Positions 47,144-57,376 of a DNA stretch of 57,376 bases are shown piece by piece. This stretch comes from Gnetum montanum (taxonomy: Eukaryota > Streptophyta > Gnetopsida > Gnetales > Gnetaceae). Each line of letters begins with the position of its first letter. The stretch's first letter is position 1. The position numbers and the translations under genes are program-made. The notes under the pieces are model-generated. The model searched no databases. It had not been told where the DNA came from and worked only from the letters and a program-made list of their open reading frames with translations. The stretch is taken from positions 359,489 to 416,864 of the forward strand of contig MNCI01035818.1 in the NCBI GenBank assembly GCA_015680685.1. The letters run 5' to 3'.

Positions 47144-48372
47144 AGTCCCTACCAGAAGGTACTTAGACCTTTCAGTTACATGGTTAATGCTTGTAATTCA
47201 CAAAAGCCACTCACACCTTTTGAAAGGATTTAATTGCTCCAAGATCTTGGCTTTTGGAAAGCAGAGGATCATCCAGTTGCAGATTCTAGCTAGATTATGA
47301 GATAGTGCGATCAACACCCTCTTGTAGTCCCAACTAGAAGGTAGCCAGACCTTCTAAAAGATAACAATTTCTTGTACTTTGATGCTATCAGAAGGTAGAG
47401 GATCATCCAGAAGGCTGGAAATCATCCAGAAGCCACTCCTACCTTTTAGAAGGATTCAATTGCTCTAAGATCCTGCCTTTCAAAAGATAGAGGATCATCT
47501 AGTTGTAGAATCTAGCTAGACTAGGAGATAGTGCAACCAGCACCCTCCTATAGTACCAACCAAAAGACACTAAGACCTTTCGAAAGGCAACAATTGTTTG
47601 TAATTTGATGCTACCGAAAGGTAGAGGGTCATCCAAAAGGCTGGATATCATCCAAAAGGCACTCCCACCTTCTGAAAGAGTTCAACTACTTCAAGATTCT
47701 GGCTTCTGAAAGGTAGAGGGTCATCCGGTTATAGATTTTAGTTAGACTACGAGATAGTACAATCAACACCCTCTTGCAATCCCAATCAAAAGGCACCAAG
47801 ACCTTCCAAAAGGTAACAATTGCTTGTAATTTGATGCTACCAAAAGATAGAGGATCATCTAGAAGGCAGTTGAACTTTCTAGAAAGGTTTAATTGCTCCA
47901 AGATCCTAGGTACTAGAAGACATAGGGTCACCTAGTTGTAGATTCTAGCTAAATTGTGGGATAATGCTTCCAACACCCTCCCATAGTCCCAATCAGAAAG
48001 CACCCAGACCCTCTAGAAGACAACAATTGCTTGTAATTTGATGCTACTAGAAGGCAGAGGATCATCTAGAAGGTTGGAGATCATTTGAAAAGCACCTAGA
48101 CCTTCCAAAAGGAAACAATTACTTGTAATTTGATGTTACCAAAAGGTAGAGGATCATTCAATAGATTGGAGTTCATCCAAAAGATAGTCAAACCTTCTGG
48201 AAGGGTTCAATTGCTCCAAGATCCTGGCTTCCATAAGGCATAGGGTCATTCGGTTGCAAATTCTAGCTAGATTGCAAGATAGTGCAACCAGCACCCTCTC
48301 ATAGTCATAACCGAAAGGCATCCAGCCCTACCAAAAGGCAATAATTGCTTGTAATTCGATGCTACCAAAATG
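47144..48372. repeat. 226-bp tandem array, about five units
   Basis: The anchor AGATTCTAGCTAGATT...GATAGTGC...ACACCCTC begins at 47281, 47507, 47733, 47940 and 48258, giving spacings of 226, 226, 207 and 318 bp. Each unit contains GAAGGTAGAGGATCATCC, TTGCTTGTAATTTGATGCTA and TTCAATTGCTCCAAGATCCTGGCTT. Dyads such as CCTTTCGAAAGG (about 47574) and CCTTCTGGAAGG (about 48189) recur about every 95-130 bp, so the unit may itself be a dimer. Open frames inside (for example 47686-47931 minus) are chance. Confidence 0.9.
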
Positions 48373-48850
48373 CTAAAATCACACTATGAGCTATATGCTA
48401 GCAACAGTGTTGTGGCAGTGTTAGAGTGAGGACTGCAAGGTCATGCTTTGCACACATCCTTGCACTTTAAACTAAGATTTTTGAAATGATTTATCTTTTT
48501 AAGACCACATATGCTCAACATAATTCAACTCAGTTATAATATCCAGTGTTATAATCATAAGATTCAAGTTCACACTTCACTAGTAACACAAATTAACAAA
48601 GTTTGGACACCAGATAATGCATAAGCAACAATACAGAGCACTTTGTTGACATAGTAATGGCTAGTAGCAGTGTAAATAGTAGGTGGACATGGTGATCATT
48701 TGCATCTATGGATTAAGTAGCATCCTAGACTTGATTAAGTCATAGTAAGGCAAGAAATTCACCTTAGGATGAATAAACCATAATTCTCTTGAAAAGACCA
48801 AATAACGTCAATTACATATATCTCAAATTTTTTGCCTTGCTTGGGGTACT

Positions 48851-49460
48851 GTGAGATGATTGCGATCCACATGCTCCCAACACTATTTCCACCATAGTTT
48901 CCAATATCAACTATGAGGTCATGTAGTTTGCATGTCTTTGCACTATTCACTTGTACTGTGAGCACATGCATGTTGCAGTGTGTCACATGACATAAATTGC
49001 AAATTGTGAGATGAATGCAAGCCACATGTTCCTAGAATTATTTATGTCATAGTTTTGGATATCAACTTTGTGGTCATGTGGTTCGCACGTCTTTGTCTTA
49101 TTCACTTATAGTGCGAGCACATGCATGTTGCAATGCATTGCAAGAAATAACCTAAAAACTATGAGATGAATGCGAGCCACATGTTTCTAGTATTGTTTTA
49201 AACATAATTTTAGATGTCACCTACAAGGGATTATGAGTCGCAAGAGCCCTCACATTGTTTCTCATGAAAATTCTATGATTAACATGCGAGTCGCATGTCA
49301 TTGGCACTATTTTTACATTAGTTTTGGTTTCTAATTGCAAGGTCATTCATGCTCATAGTGCACTAGCACTGCTTAATATATAAGGCCTATGATTGAATTA
49401 CGAAATGCATGTCATTCGTAGTTTATATTTTTAGAGAGTGTGTTACGCATGTCACTTACA
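48851..49460. repeat. 155-bp tandem repeat
   Basis: GTGAGATGAATGCGAGCCACATG-like starts occur at 48851, 49006 and 49161, exactly 155 bp apart. Each unit has GGTCATGTGGTTCGCACGTC-like and GTGCGAGCACATGCATGTTG-like sequence. More diverged copies continue to about 49460. The units are built from the same ATGCGAGTCGCATG words as the dispersed clusters. Confidence 0.85.
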
Positions 49461-49469
49461 TGTTAGTGA

Positions 49470-50350
49470 TGCACTGAATAAAAATCAAATTTGCCTATTT
49501 TTTAACCATTAAATTTGTACATAAAGTAAATCTTTAACCTTTTATTTTGTATAGTAAGTTCATGATACTATTTTTACCTTATGCAGATTAAGATGATTTT
49601 TTATTTTATTTAAATATATATATTTGAGTTCTAGGAACTATTCTTTGGATAGTAAGGTATTTGTTTCTAATGTTTTAAAACTTGTGTTTGACTCTAACTG
49701 CAACCTAGACTTTTGCTTGTCCATGGTCCAAGAGTATTTGTCTAAATGAACTTTGAAGCTTCAAGTGATCATTCTTTTCTATGCATTTTTAAATTGTATC
49801 CTTAGGCCAAAGAACTACACCCTTAGTAAATTGTGCTTGCTTTCAATATTATGCATGACAGATAATACTACTCGTTCAACATGAAGAGAATTGCACTCTA
49901 CAAACTCTACACAAAGCTTGCCACTCACTGGCTATGGGATATTAATGAACTACAACTTTGCTAAAGACAATACCATGTATTTCATCTTCCAAATGCCTTC
50001 AAAATCTTGACATCAATACCAAAAACTTATGCAATCATAAAAAATGATGCATTTTTACATGAGGCCTAACCTTCATGACATTTCTTACCGGATCATCAAT
50101 CTAAATGATATTACCATGGAAATTTAAGCAAATATGTTATTACAAATAAATTCTAAGTTTCTTATGTAGCCTAACCTCACAAGATCAATAATGTTGAGAG
50201 CATGTAGTTTACCTAAAAACCCAAACTTCACTACTCCAACACAATAAATGTTTAAAATGGTAAAAAGCTCACCATTTTTATACTTTTATGCAATGTAAGA
50301 AACCGTGGTATTAATTTAAAAAAGTGTTAGTAAGAAACCATGTAAATATA
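49470..50350. other. AT-rich spacer, nothing recognised
   Basis: No motif, repeat or convincing open frame was found. Composition is AT-rich with few CpG. Confidence 0.5.
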
Positions 50351-50359
50351 TAAATATCA

Positions 50360-51790
50360 TCAAAAAGGAATGTTAGAAGCAACTATGATTGGATACATAT
50401 ACAAAGACACAATTGTCAAGCTAGATCCTAGTGCAATGTTGTATTGAGCTTTGTTTGGAGCATCAACTTGCATGAAATCTATCTTTGTGATAGTATCATC
50501 AAACTCAGTGATTGGTTCCTCCTTCATTACAGTTATTCTTAATGGTTCTAGCTTTAACTCATGGAGTGGAGTGGTCATCTCAATGGACATGGGGTCAATA
50601 ATATCCTCCATTACCACTGAACTATACACATGCAATGATCGAAAATGTTCAAATGAGTAGTTACCCAATGATTGAACATTCATAAATAGGTAGCTAAGCC
50701 TCTTGTCCACTTGTCTAAAATGGTGATTAACTTTGATTACATGGCATCCATGCAGGCAATCAACCTACTTCTCCAAACTGCTATTGTTATCAACCAAGAA
50801 CGATAGGTGCAACCTACGTCTCCTCATGCCCATAAAATTGATACCAATTAGCCTTCTTGCCATCTTTTATGACACGTAGGTTTAGGAGCTAGATGAGATC
50901 ATTAATTCATGTCCTAGGGATACATTAAATGTAGAATGCACATCCCAAATGTGGCAACTAGTCCTCATCAAAAATTTGGACCTCTCTAGCATCCTGGCTT
51001 GTAAAAAGCAAACATGATAGATGGAAAAGGTACTATTGCAACATCTTTGTTGATGATCTTCATTCACCTCGTGATAATGTGGGGATAGTTCAATGAATAG
51101 TCCCCCTCTAAATCTAGTAGGACCATAAGGACGAAGGACATCACATGAGTGTGATGTATGATAGCCAAAAGTTTTGTGTGGATTACCATGATTAGAACTC
51201 TTTGTTGTGAGCTAAACTTCTTGTAGGACCATCCTGTCTCATTAGTCTCCACCTAAGGTACCTTTCTCAATAGCTATGTTTTTTTCTCTAAGGTGGCAGT
51301 CATTAAATAATCTCATTATGGACCAGCTACCATGTTAAGTACCTGCCCAAAGATCTAGTCTGTAAGTATGTAGGTGGAGTCACCAATCTTGACCACCTTT
51401 GAGATAGGTGATCCTTGATGATTCTCCACATAGAAATAATGGGCCTCCTCCTCATAGTAATCAACACCTCTAGTGATGATGAAATCAAGATGGTGTTCAA
51501 CAAGCTTATTAAGCATCTCAGGTCAAATAAGTTGCATCAAGTTGCTAAAGTTCCTTGGACTTTGCAAGGAGGTTGATCTCAATTTCTTCTCCCTTCGTTA
51601 CTACTCTTATCATGCTAATGTCTCCTATGCATAGTGATATGCTTCCTACTCTTTCTTTCTAGTAGCATTCTGTCCAGTAGCTTGAGAGCCTACATTAGTT
51701 CTTCATTATGTTCCTACAGTTTGCCAGATATCCTCCTAGAATTTGGTTGTGATGACACTCCTCTCTAAGAATACAAAAATATATTATAGC
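50360..51790 (-). pseudogene. Degenerate transposon-associated ORF, minus strand
   Basis: Read from about 51790 down, pieces in changing frames give DYYEEEAHYFYVENHQGSPI, KVVKIGDSTYILTD-IFGQVL, then GWSYKKFSSQQRVLIMVIHT and HHTHVMSFVLMVLLDLEGDY with SLNYPHIIT (51064-51252), and a C-terminal acidic piece (50360-50710). The layout resembles plant transposon-associated domains that sit in retroelement and other transposon ORFs: a beta-rich start, a VL-II-LIP-like helix and a HxTxV helix followed by an L-L-G-x-SLNYP segment. It recalls the ORF-X plan, but no residue-level match to ORF-X was seen. Frame changes and stops make it a relic. Confidence 0.45.
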
Positions 51791-51799
51791 TCAAATGTT

Positions 51800-53603
51800 A
51801 ACAATTAAATCATTGTTGGTCAATGATAATTAATGATAGATACACTTTCCATTTTCACATCACATCATAAAACCAATATCAAATGACTACAATGATAATA
51901 ACCATTCCAATCCATTTCTAACAACAGTTATCTTAAATCAGCATCCCAAATCATAATTTTAAGAAAACTCTTTGAGCTGACAAGCACATAGTCCTAGTGC
52001 ACTATTACAAAAATTTAATAAAAAGTACATAGGATATTTTTAAATACAAGTTAATCCTAGTGTAATTGAAGGTTTAAAAGATAAAGAATGTTCCCAATAT
52101 CAAATAATGAAATTATGTGTAGTTGTTGGTAAGATGAGACAGAGGCAGGACATTTTTTAACATGGTATCAAAACATAATTACAAGCTCAAATTTCTCCAT
52201 CCAAGAGAATCATATATATACATGTGGTAAAACATAGGGTACACCAATTTGCATGTTGATGATACGATTGGCATTTAAGAAGAAATGTTAACATGACACA
52301 TTTAACAATCATGGCTTTTACGAGTGTTAGTTAGCCATTGCATGTTAATTTGATTTTTAAATATCAACTCTGCCCAAAACCAAGCAAAAAGTATAAATAT
52401 TTGTAAGACACAAGCCTTTCCAACAATAAGCAGACAATCCAAAAATGGAGTGTAGGCAATGTTGAAACTTGGTAAATAATTCAACATGTAAAATATGAGC
52501 CATGCTTAAATTGTTTTTGGGTGAACTAGGGAATCCATGTGAAATTGTGAAATACCATGTGATAGTCAACTCTCTCAAAATGGTATTTATTCTCTAGAAC
52601 TCAAAAATCATGTTGTAGACATCATAAATTAGTGCTTTTATTCCTGGTGTATTTGTTAACCCTTAAATTATTCCTTATTGTAAGTTTAAAAACATTGATT
52701 ATCTTTTGACATTTAGACTATATACTAAATCCATGATTCTAATAACTAGGCTATACTAAGGGGGATGTCCTTCTCCTCATACTTATTTATGCTAAGGCAA
52801 GAGCTAGGAATGACTACAAGAATAAAGGAGGATGTATACTTTAGCTTTCTAATATTCAACCTCTAATACATGAAAAAATTTGACATATAGAAAATGAAGG
52901 CTAATAGACCTCTTTTCAAGCTTGAACCAAATCTTTACAACTTGAAAAATAAACACCTTACCATCATTCCAAATTTCCAAATAAGAACATCACAAATTTG
53001 TCAAATAGTTTTTATTTTGTGATAAAAAATATCCATCCCTCTATCAAAGCCAAGCAAAGTTAAACTTGAGCTTAAAAGAAGATTATAAATAATTCTTGAA
53101 AATGATGTAGAGTTGTTATTAAGGGTGAAGAAAAAGAGTAATGGTAAGGATAAAATCATTAAAAAAGATGACTGGATTCATGGTAGAGCAAGCACAATGG
53201 AAATGTTTACATTCTTAAGCACAATGTCATTACCTAAAATCAATATAAAAGAGAAAGCTGATGAAGCATAAATCACACATAAAAGAAATATTTTAATCAG
53301 AATCATTGTGAAAGAAAAGTGAACCTATAGAAAAGGAAATTTTAGGAAAAAAAAGTAAAAACAAGAAAATTAAAATCTTCTGATGTGACAACAATCATTT
53401 TGAAATATTGGTTTTTACCTAAAGGCTTAACTACATAGTATAAATTGGGCATCCATGCGCATAATCTATAGTTGGTAATCACTGACCCAGAATGAACAAA
53501 GCAAGGGAAATACCTAGACCAAAAAATTTTTTCATAGTAATAGTAAATGTATCCTAGCCACTTCCACCATATCTACGATTATGAGTTACAAAGTGTTCAC
53601 CAT
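51800..53603. other. Spacer without recognised genes
   Basis: Open frames at 52302-52578 (minus) overlap in two frames and lack motifs. I found no LTR, repeat or coding signature. The last 5 bp, ACCAT (53599-53603), would be the target duplication of E4 if the element is intact beyond the window. Confidence 0.5.
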
Positions 53604-54368
53604 TGATGAATTGCGATATCGCATCCACGATATTGGGTCCACGATATTGGAGCCTTCCATGTGATATTGGGCATCCGATATCGGGACCTACCTCGTTGCC
53701 TATAAATAAGAGGCGGGCACACTTGGTTTTTGTAGTTAGTCTTAGTCCCTTACCCAAAATCTTGCCTTTTCTCCATCTCAGAGTTAGAATTATTTCTGCG
53801 TGCCCACAGTAGGAGTCATAAAGTGAACAGATCTTTATTTGAGCATTGTGTACCTGAGCACACCTTGTGTACGACAATAAAGACGAACTTTGTGATAGAC
53901 CTTGCAGCATTCAGAATAGATTAATTAATGTTAATTACTATTACTTAATGCTTTTCTTAATTAATGTTCTCTCTCTCACCCTACAACTCTCCTAAGTAAG
54001 CACACTCAATATGACCACTTCGAGCATGCATGCAATGCTTGGTAACCCAGTAATGATTAGCGTTTGGTAATCCCAGTAGTGTTGCACTGGTTCAGGATGT
54101 GTACGGCAAGTGAGAACGGATGTTGGTGTTAGGACTAGTTAAAGCATAGTTGAGTAGTTAAATTAAATTAGTTACTTAGTTATCTCTCTCCTTCCTTTGT
54201 GGCACTAGGACATAAAAACATAAAAGCCACAAAAATCATGTACCTCATGTTTACTTAACCATACAATCGTGCTATACAAGTAAGCTTGGGAAGAAAATAA
54301 TTGACTAACCTGTCCTTGTTCCACAAAGGTGCATAGGGTTGAGCATAGGGATACCTTGCCACTTATCA
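53604..54368 (+). repeat. E4 5' LTR
   Basis: It runs from TGATGAATTG to CCACTTATCA, 765 bp. U3 carries GCGATATCGC, CACGATATTGGGTC, CACGATATTGG and CCGATATCGG. TATAAATA is at 53701-53708 and AATAAA at 53876-53881. It keeps more CpG than the E1 and E2 LTRs. Confidence 0.85.
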
Positions 54369-54369
54369 T

Positions 54370-54387
54370 TAGCACCATTGCTGGGGG
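54370..54387 (+). promoter_or_regulatory. E4 primer-binding site (tRNA-Asp type)
   Basis: TAGCACCATTGCTGGGGG matches the tRNA-Asp complement at 13 of 18 bases. All changes are transitions. It begins one base after the LTR end. Confidence 0.78.
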
Positions 54388-54507
54388 CTTTGTTGTTTGT
54401 GTGCTAATTAGAACATAGGAAATCTTTCTCATCGTTGGAATGAACCCTTAGGGTTGGTTATCTTACAATTATTAAAAAGAAGAATATTGCACACTGAATA
54501 GACAATC

Positions 54508-57000
54508 ATGTCTCCTTCTTCTTACGAGAGTGTTTCACCATCTAGGTTCGATACAGGGAACAATCGAAGGCATAGTACACATGATAATCTGCCAGTCTTT
54601 TAGCAATTTCGCATGGTATACATTCATCCCGATGAATATGTACCTTTACCTTTATTCTCCACTAGGATGAACAACTGTGTTGGCGAGATTTAGAATGTAA
54701 CATAGTGTTACCTCTCGATCGGTTGGTCTTGGGCATGCTTCTTCGTGATCTCACACAAATTGGCATGCAACACTTACATGTAGAGTATGTTGTGCATGAT
54801 CATGACTCGAGAGAGAATCAACCCACAGAAGCACAACATCGAAGGGATCTACAACAGGAGAGACATCATGAATCCATGAAGGGGAAGTCATCTCGGAATG
54901 TCCTACATGTCATAAGTGAAAATGAGGGTGGTGAACCTCCCTTAAGAGGTTTCCCACGAAATGATGTTCCCCCCATTGACTTTGGTCAAGGGGTTGTGTA
55001 TCAAAACCTTCGTTCAACCATCCATAACCTAGGTTCTGATACCAATAGACATAAAGGATCCAACAAAGGAACACACACGCATGATAAAGATGGACATGCT
55101 GATCGTAACCGTGAGCGAGGCCACGACCGTCAGAGAGAAGGAAGTAGGAACCATCATGGTGACAGTCCTCCTTCTTCTTCACCTTCATCATCTCATTCAC
55201 CCTCTTCTTTAGGATCTGGATGCAGTCATAATGAAAAAGACCTTGAGGATAATAGTAAGCGAAATAGAAGTCATAGATGAAACAGTCAAGAAAGGGACGA
55301 GGGAATTCTAGAGAATCACAACATGAACGGAAGAAAAGTAGGGAACCACATAGGCATCATAGATGCCATAGAGAATACGATCACAATGAACCCCTACTTG
55401 CCACCTGAAGTATGCTAGACATAATTGAGGCTATTAGAATTCCAACAAGGCATCAAAAAGATAGTAGGATCAAGAGATTAGATATGAAAAATATCCCATG
55501 ATTTGAAGGGGGATACAACACTAATCGTCAAAATCATCTACAAGCATTTCATGATGCATGTGCCTTACAAAACATAGAAAGTGAATGGAAAAAACTAAAG
55601 TTGTTCCCACGGACATTGGTCAAAGAAATGGAGAGTTGGTATCAGTCCTTAGAACTAGAATCCATTCATAGGTGGAGTACCATGTTAGAATTGTTCAATG
55701 ATAAGTACCAAACGTACTCCCAAGTGTCCAACCTGTGAAAGCAAATCCAAGGATGGAAAAAAGGAGGAAAAGAACCCTTGGATGCTGCCATGGGCCAATA
55801 TTATGCATTGTTACATCATTTTCTTGGCCATGGTTATTTGTAGAGGGATTAACTATGCCATATCGTAGATGGGCTTAGGCATGAAATGCAAAAAACATTT
55901 GGGACTTATGCCCAAGGAAGACTATCTGAGCTTATGGCCCATCAAGTACATAGATTATTGGAGTAAGTTGCTAAAGAGAAATGTGTGCTAAGGAAAAGAG
56001 AGAGTGCGGAGGAATATAATAGAGATCCTTCCCTCTAAAAGAAGGGAGTAAGATTTTGTGAGGATGAAGAAGAGTCACCACTCGAAGAGATGGTTAAGAG
56101 GAAAACTATGCCTATTCAAAAGTTTGCATCGAAAGTATCAATAAAGGTAGACCAAATGTGGGACTCCCTAGATAATATATTTTAAATCATTCTTAAAATA
56201 GTAGAGGAGTCTAGAGAGCAAGGTAGTGATCGCTAAAAGAGAAAAAAGAGAGAAATTGAATATGCATGTAACAAAGGTAAGGGCAAAGTTACCATCATCA
56301 AAGAGGTTGTGGATTTAGAAATAGATAATGATAGTGGATGCAAGATATGCCAATATGACCATCCTAAGGGATGTTGCCCTGTAATCTCACATTTGCAAAA
56401 GTCTAGGATGTATGCACTCAATCCACGATTAAATAGAAGGCAAACACCCCGAAGGTTACCTTATCCTCAAGGTAACCCAAGATAGTTCCACCAACCCTTA
56501 ACATATTATCCAAGTGGAACTCCATCACAACCAACTGAGTAGTATCAATAGTGGTAGCAACCACAATCATGGGGAATGCCACCACCACGACAACAGTATC
56601 CTTACCGTCAACCTGACCCATATGGATATTATGTGTAGCAACCAATCTTTCCACATGACTCTACTAGTCACGTCACTCCTCAATCTCACTACCAAGCTCA
56701 TGATTATTATAGGCCTCCTTCTCCTAGGGGTGATGTTCCACAAACATACTATCCTTCTCATGTGGCTACATCTCTTCCATCCATATCTCCATTATCACTT
56801 GCTCTAGCTTTGCAGGGTGAGCTCTCTACCCAACCACAGTAATGTAACACTACAAGGGTTGTTAACTCTTAATCTACTATTGGTTTTGACAACCGCATGA
56901 AGAAAAGACCTTTCTTTAGAACCAAGAGTCCAACTAAGTCCTTACAACCACAAGCGGCTAATCCCTTAGATGTCTCATTACCAGTCAAAAATTTGGAACT
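54508..57000 (+). pseudogene. gag: E4 gag, degenerate
   Basis: The start MSPSSYESVSPSRF at 54508 lies 120 bp after the primer-binding site and soon meets a TAG (about 54598). A long open stretch at 54705-55280 encodes a strongly hydrophilic domain rich in His, Arg, Asp and Ser, with an SSSPSSSHSPSS run. PLLAT-SMLDIIEAI is at about 55394. The capsid segment includes ESWYQSLELESIHRW at about 55630 and FNDKYQTY at about 55696. An intact zinc knuckle at 56339-56374 reads CKICQYDHPKGC (C-x2-C-x3-H-x3-C). A P/Q/Y-rich tail follows to about 56900. Several stops and frame changes are present. Confidence 0.85.
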
Positions 57001-57376
57001 CCCTTCAGACCAAACACTATGCTCAATGCACATGGTCATGTTGACTCATGTCATCACCGATTGGATAAAAGTTGGACATCTTCTTAGGAAATTCTTTGAT
57101 CCTAGGAGCCCTCTTATATATCTACAAATCACTAGGAATGAGCCATGCAAAGCTCTTTTGGATTCAGGTTTTAGGATCAACTTAATTTCTCAAGAAATGT
57201 ACAAGGCCTGGAACCCACCTCCATTAAAAAATAGTAACATTCATTTAGAGTTGGATGACCAGTCCATCACTATCCCATTAGAATTAGTGGAGGACATTGT
57301 CACAACTATTTGTAGATGGTCGTATCTAGCTAACTTCCTAGTGATTCAAGTGAACAACGGTAAGGGGGACTTCCCA
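57000..57376 (+). pseudogene. E4 protease start, partial at window edge
   Basis: The best-preserved protease active site in the window is here: CKALLDSGFRINLIS at about 57145-57190, with the DSG triad intact, followed by EMYKAWN and then the strand leading to the block that E1 carries as DFLVI. It is cut by the window end before the IIMGRA block. Confidence 0.82.

Larger units (their letters stand above)
53604..57376 (+). mobile_element. E4: Athila-like retrotransposon, 5' part, runs off the window
   Basis: It contains a 5' LTR (53604-54368), a primer-binding site (54370-54387), a leader, gag from 54508 and the start of protease at about 57000. Gag sequence is close to E1 (WYQSLE-ESI-RWSTMLELF, QYYALLH). 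The LTR start TGATGAATTG resembles E3 (TGATGAATCG), but the rest of the LTR is different, so E4 is a third LTR subfamily. The 3' part is outside the window. Confidence 0.85.

Noticed and set aside
47144-48372. CRISPR-like array
   Set aside because: Units are 226 bp with similar sequence throughout, with no short repeats separated by unique spacers, in a plant-type genome.
54910-55200. Minus-strand 96-codon open frame rich in His and Asp
   Set aside because: It is a shadow of the hydrophilic E4 gag domain on the plus strand.

Overview
This window looks like nuclear DNA from a seed plant with a large, repeat-rich genome. A gymnosperm such as a conifer is my best guess, held weakly. The reasons are nested, badly decayed Athila-like Ty3/gypsy LTR retrotransposons, T-rich introns, a malectin-like receptor-kinase relic, a PPR relic and a hAT relic. 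There are no operons, rRNA or tRNA genes, and no CRISPR. Most coding regions carry many stops, often TAG or TAA where CAG, CAA or TGG is expected, as old methylated transposons do.

Region 1 (about 745-29,189) is a three-level nest. Element E1 (5' end lost) has gag, protease, reverse transcriptase, RNase H, integrase, a long conserved non-coding tail, an extra 3' ORF of about 890 codons ('ORF-X'), a polypurine tract and a 3' LTR. Element E2 (12,634-29,071) sits inside that LTR with a perfect 5-bp target duplication ATGGA. E2 has both LTRs, a tRNA-Asp-type primer-binding site, gag, protease, tail and ORF-X, but no RT, RNase H or integrase. Element E3 (16,148-22,189) sits inside E2 gag-pro with a near-perfect duplication ACAAG/ATAAG. 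E3 has three LTR copies, gag and the tail, but no pol. Only E1 could ever have supplied pol, so E2 and E3 look like non-autonomous relatives.

Region 2 (29,190-36,400) holds relics of other genes: a malectin-like receptor-kinase 5' end (+), a PPR gene fragment (-), and a hAT transposase (+) with BED-like, DUF659-like and C-terminal dimerisation segments.

Region 3 (36,400-41,400) is less decayed and keeps more CpG. It contains a three-exon gene at 36,442-38,197 whose exons 1-2 look like a split RNase H fold with most catalytic acids lost, joined to an unrecognised C-terminal part and apparently broken by one frameshift. A GC-richer stretch of unidentified coding appearance follows at 40,730-41,380.

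Region 4 (42,880-49,470) has a degenerate gene ending in a Ulp1/C48 cysteine-protease domain. It is flanked on both sides by dispersed near-palindromic ATGCGANTCGCAT-like words, by a 226-bp tandem array full of TTCNNGAA-type dyads, and by a 155-bp tandem array. This could be one large DNA transposon with subterminal repeats.

Region 5 (49,470-57,376) has a degenerate minus-strand transposon-type ORF, about 1.8 kb with nothing recognised, then the 5' part of a fourth Athila-like element (E4): LTR 53,604-54,368, primer-binding site, gag and the start of protease, running off the right edge.
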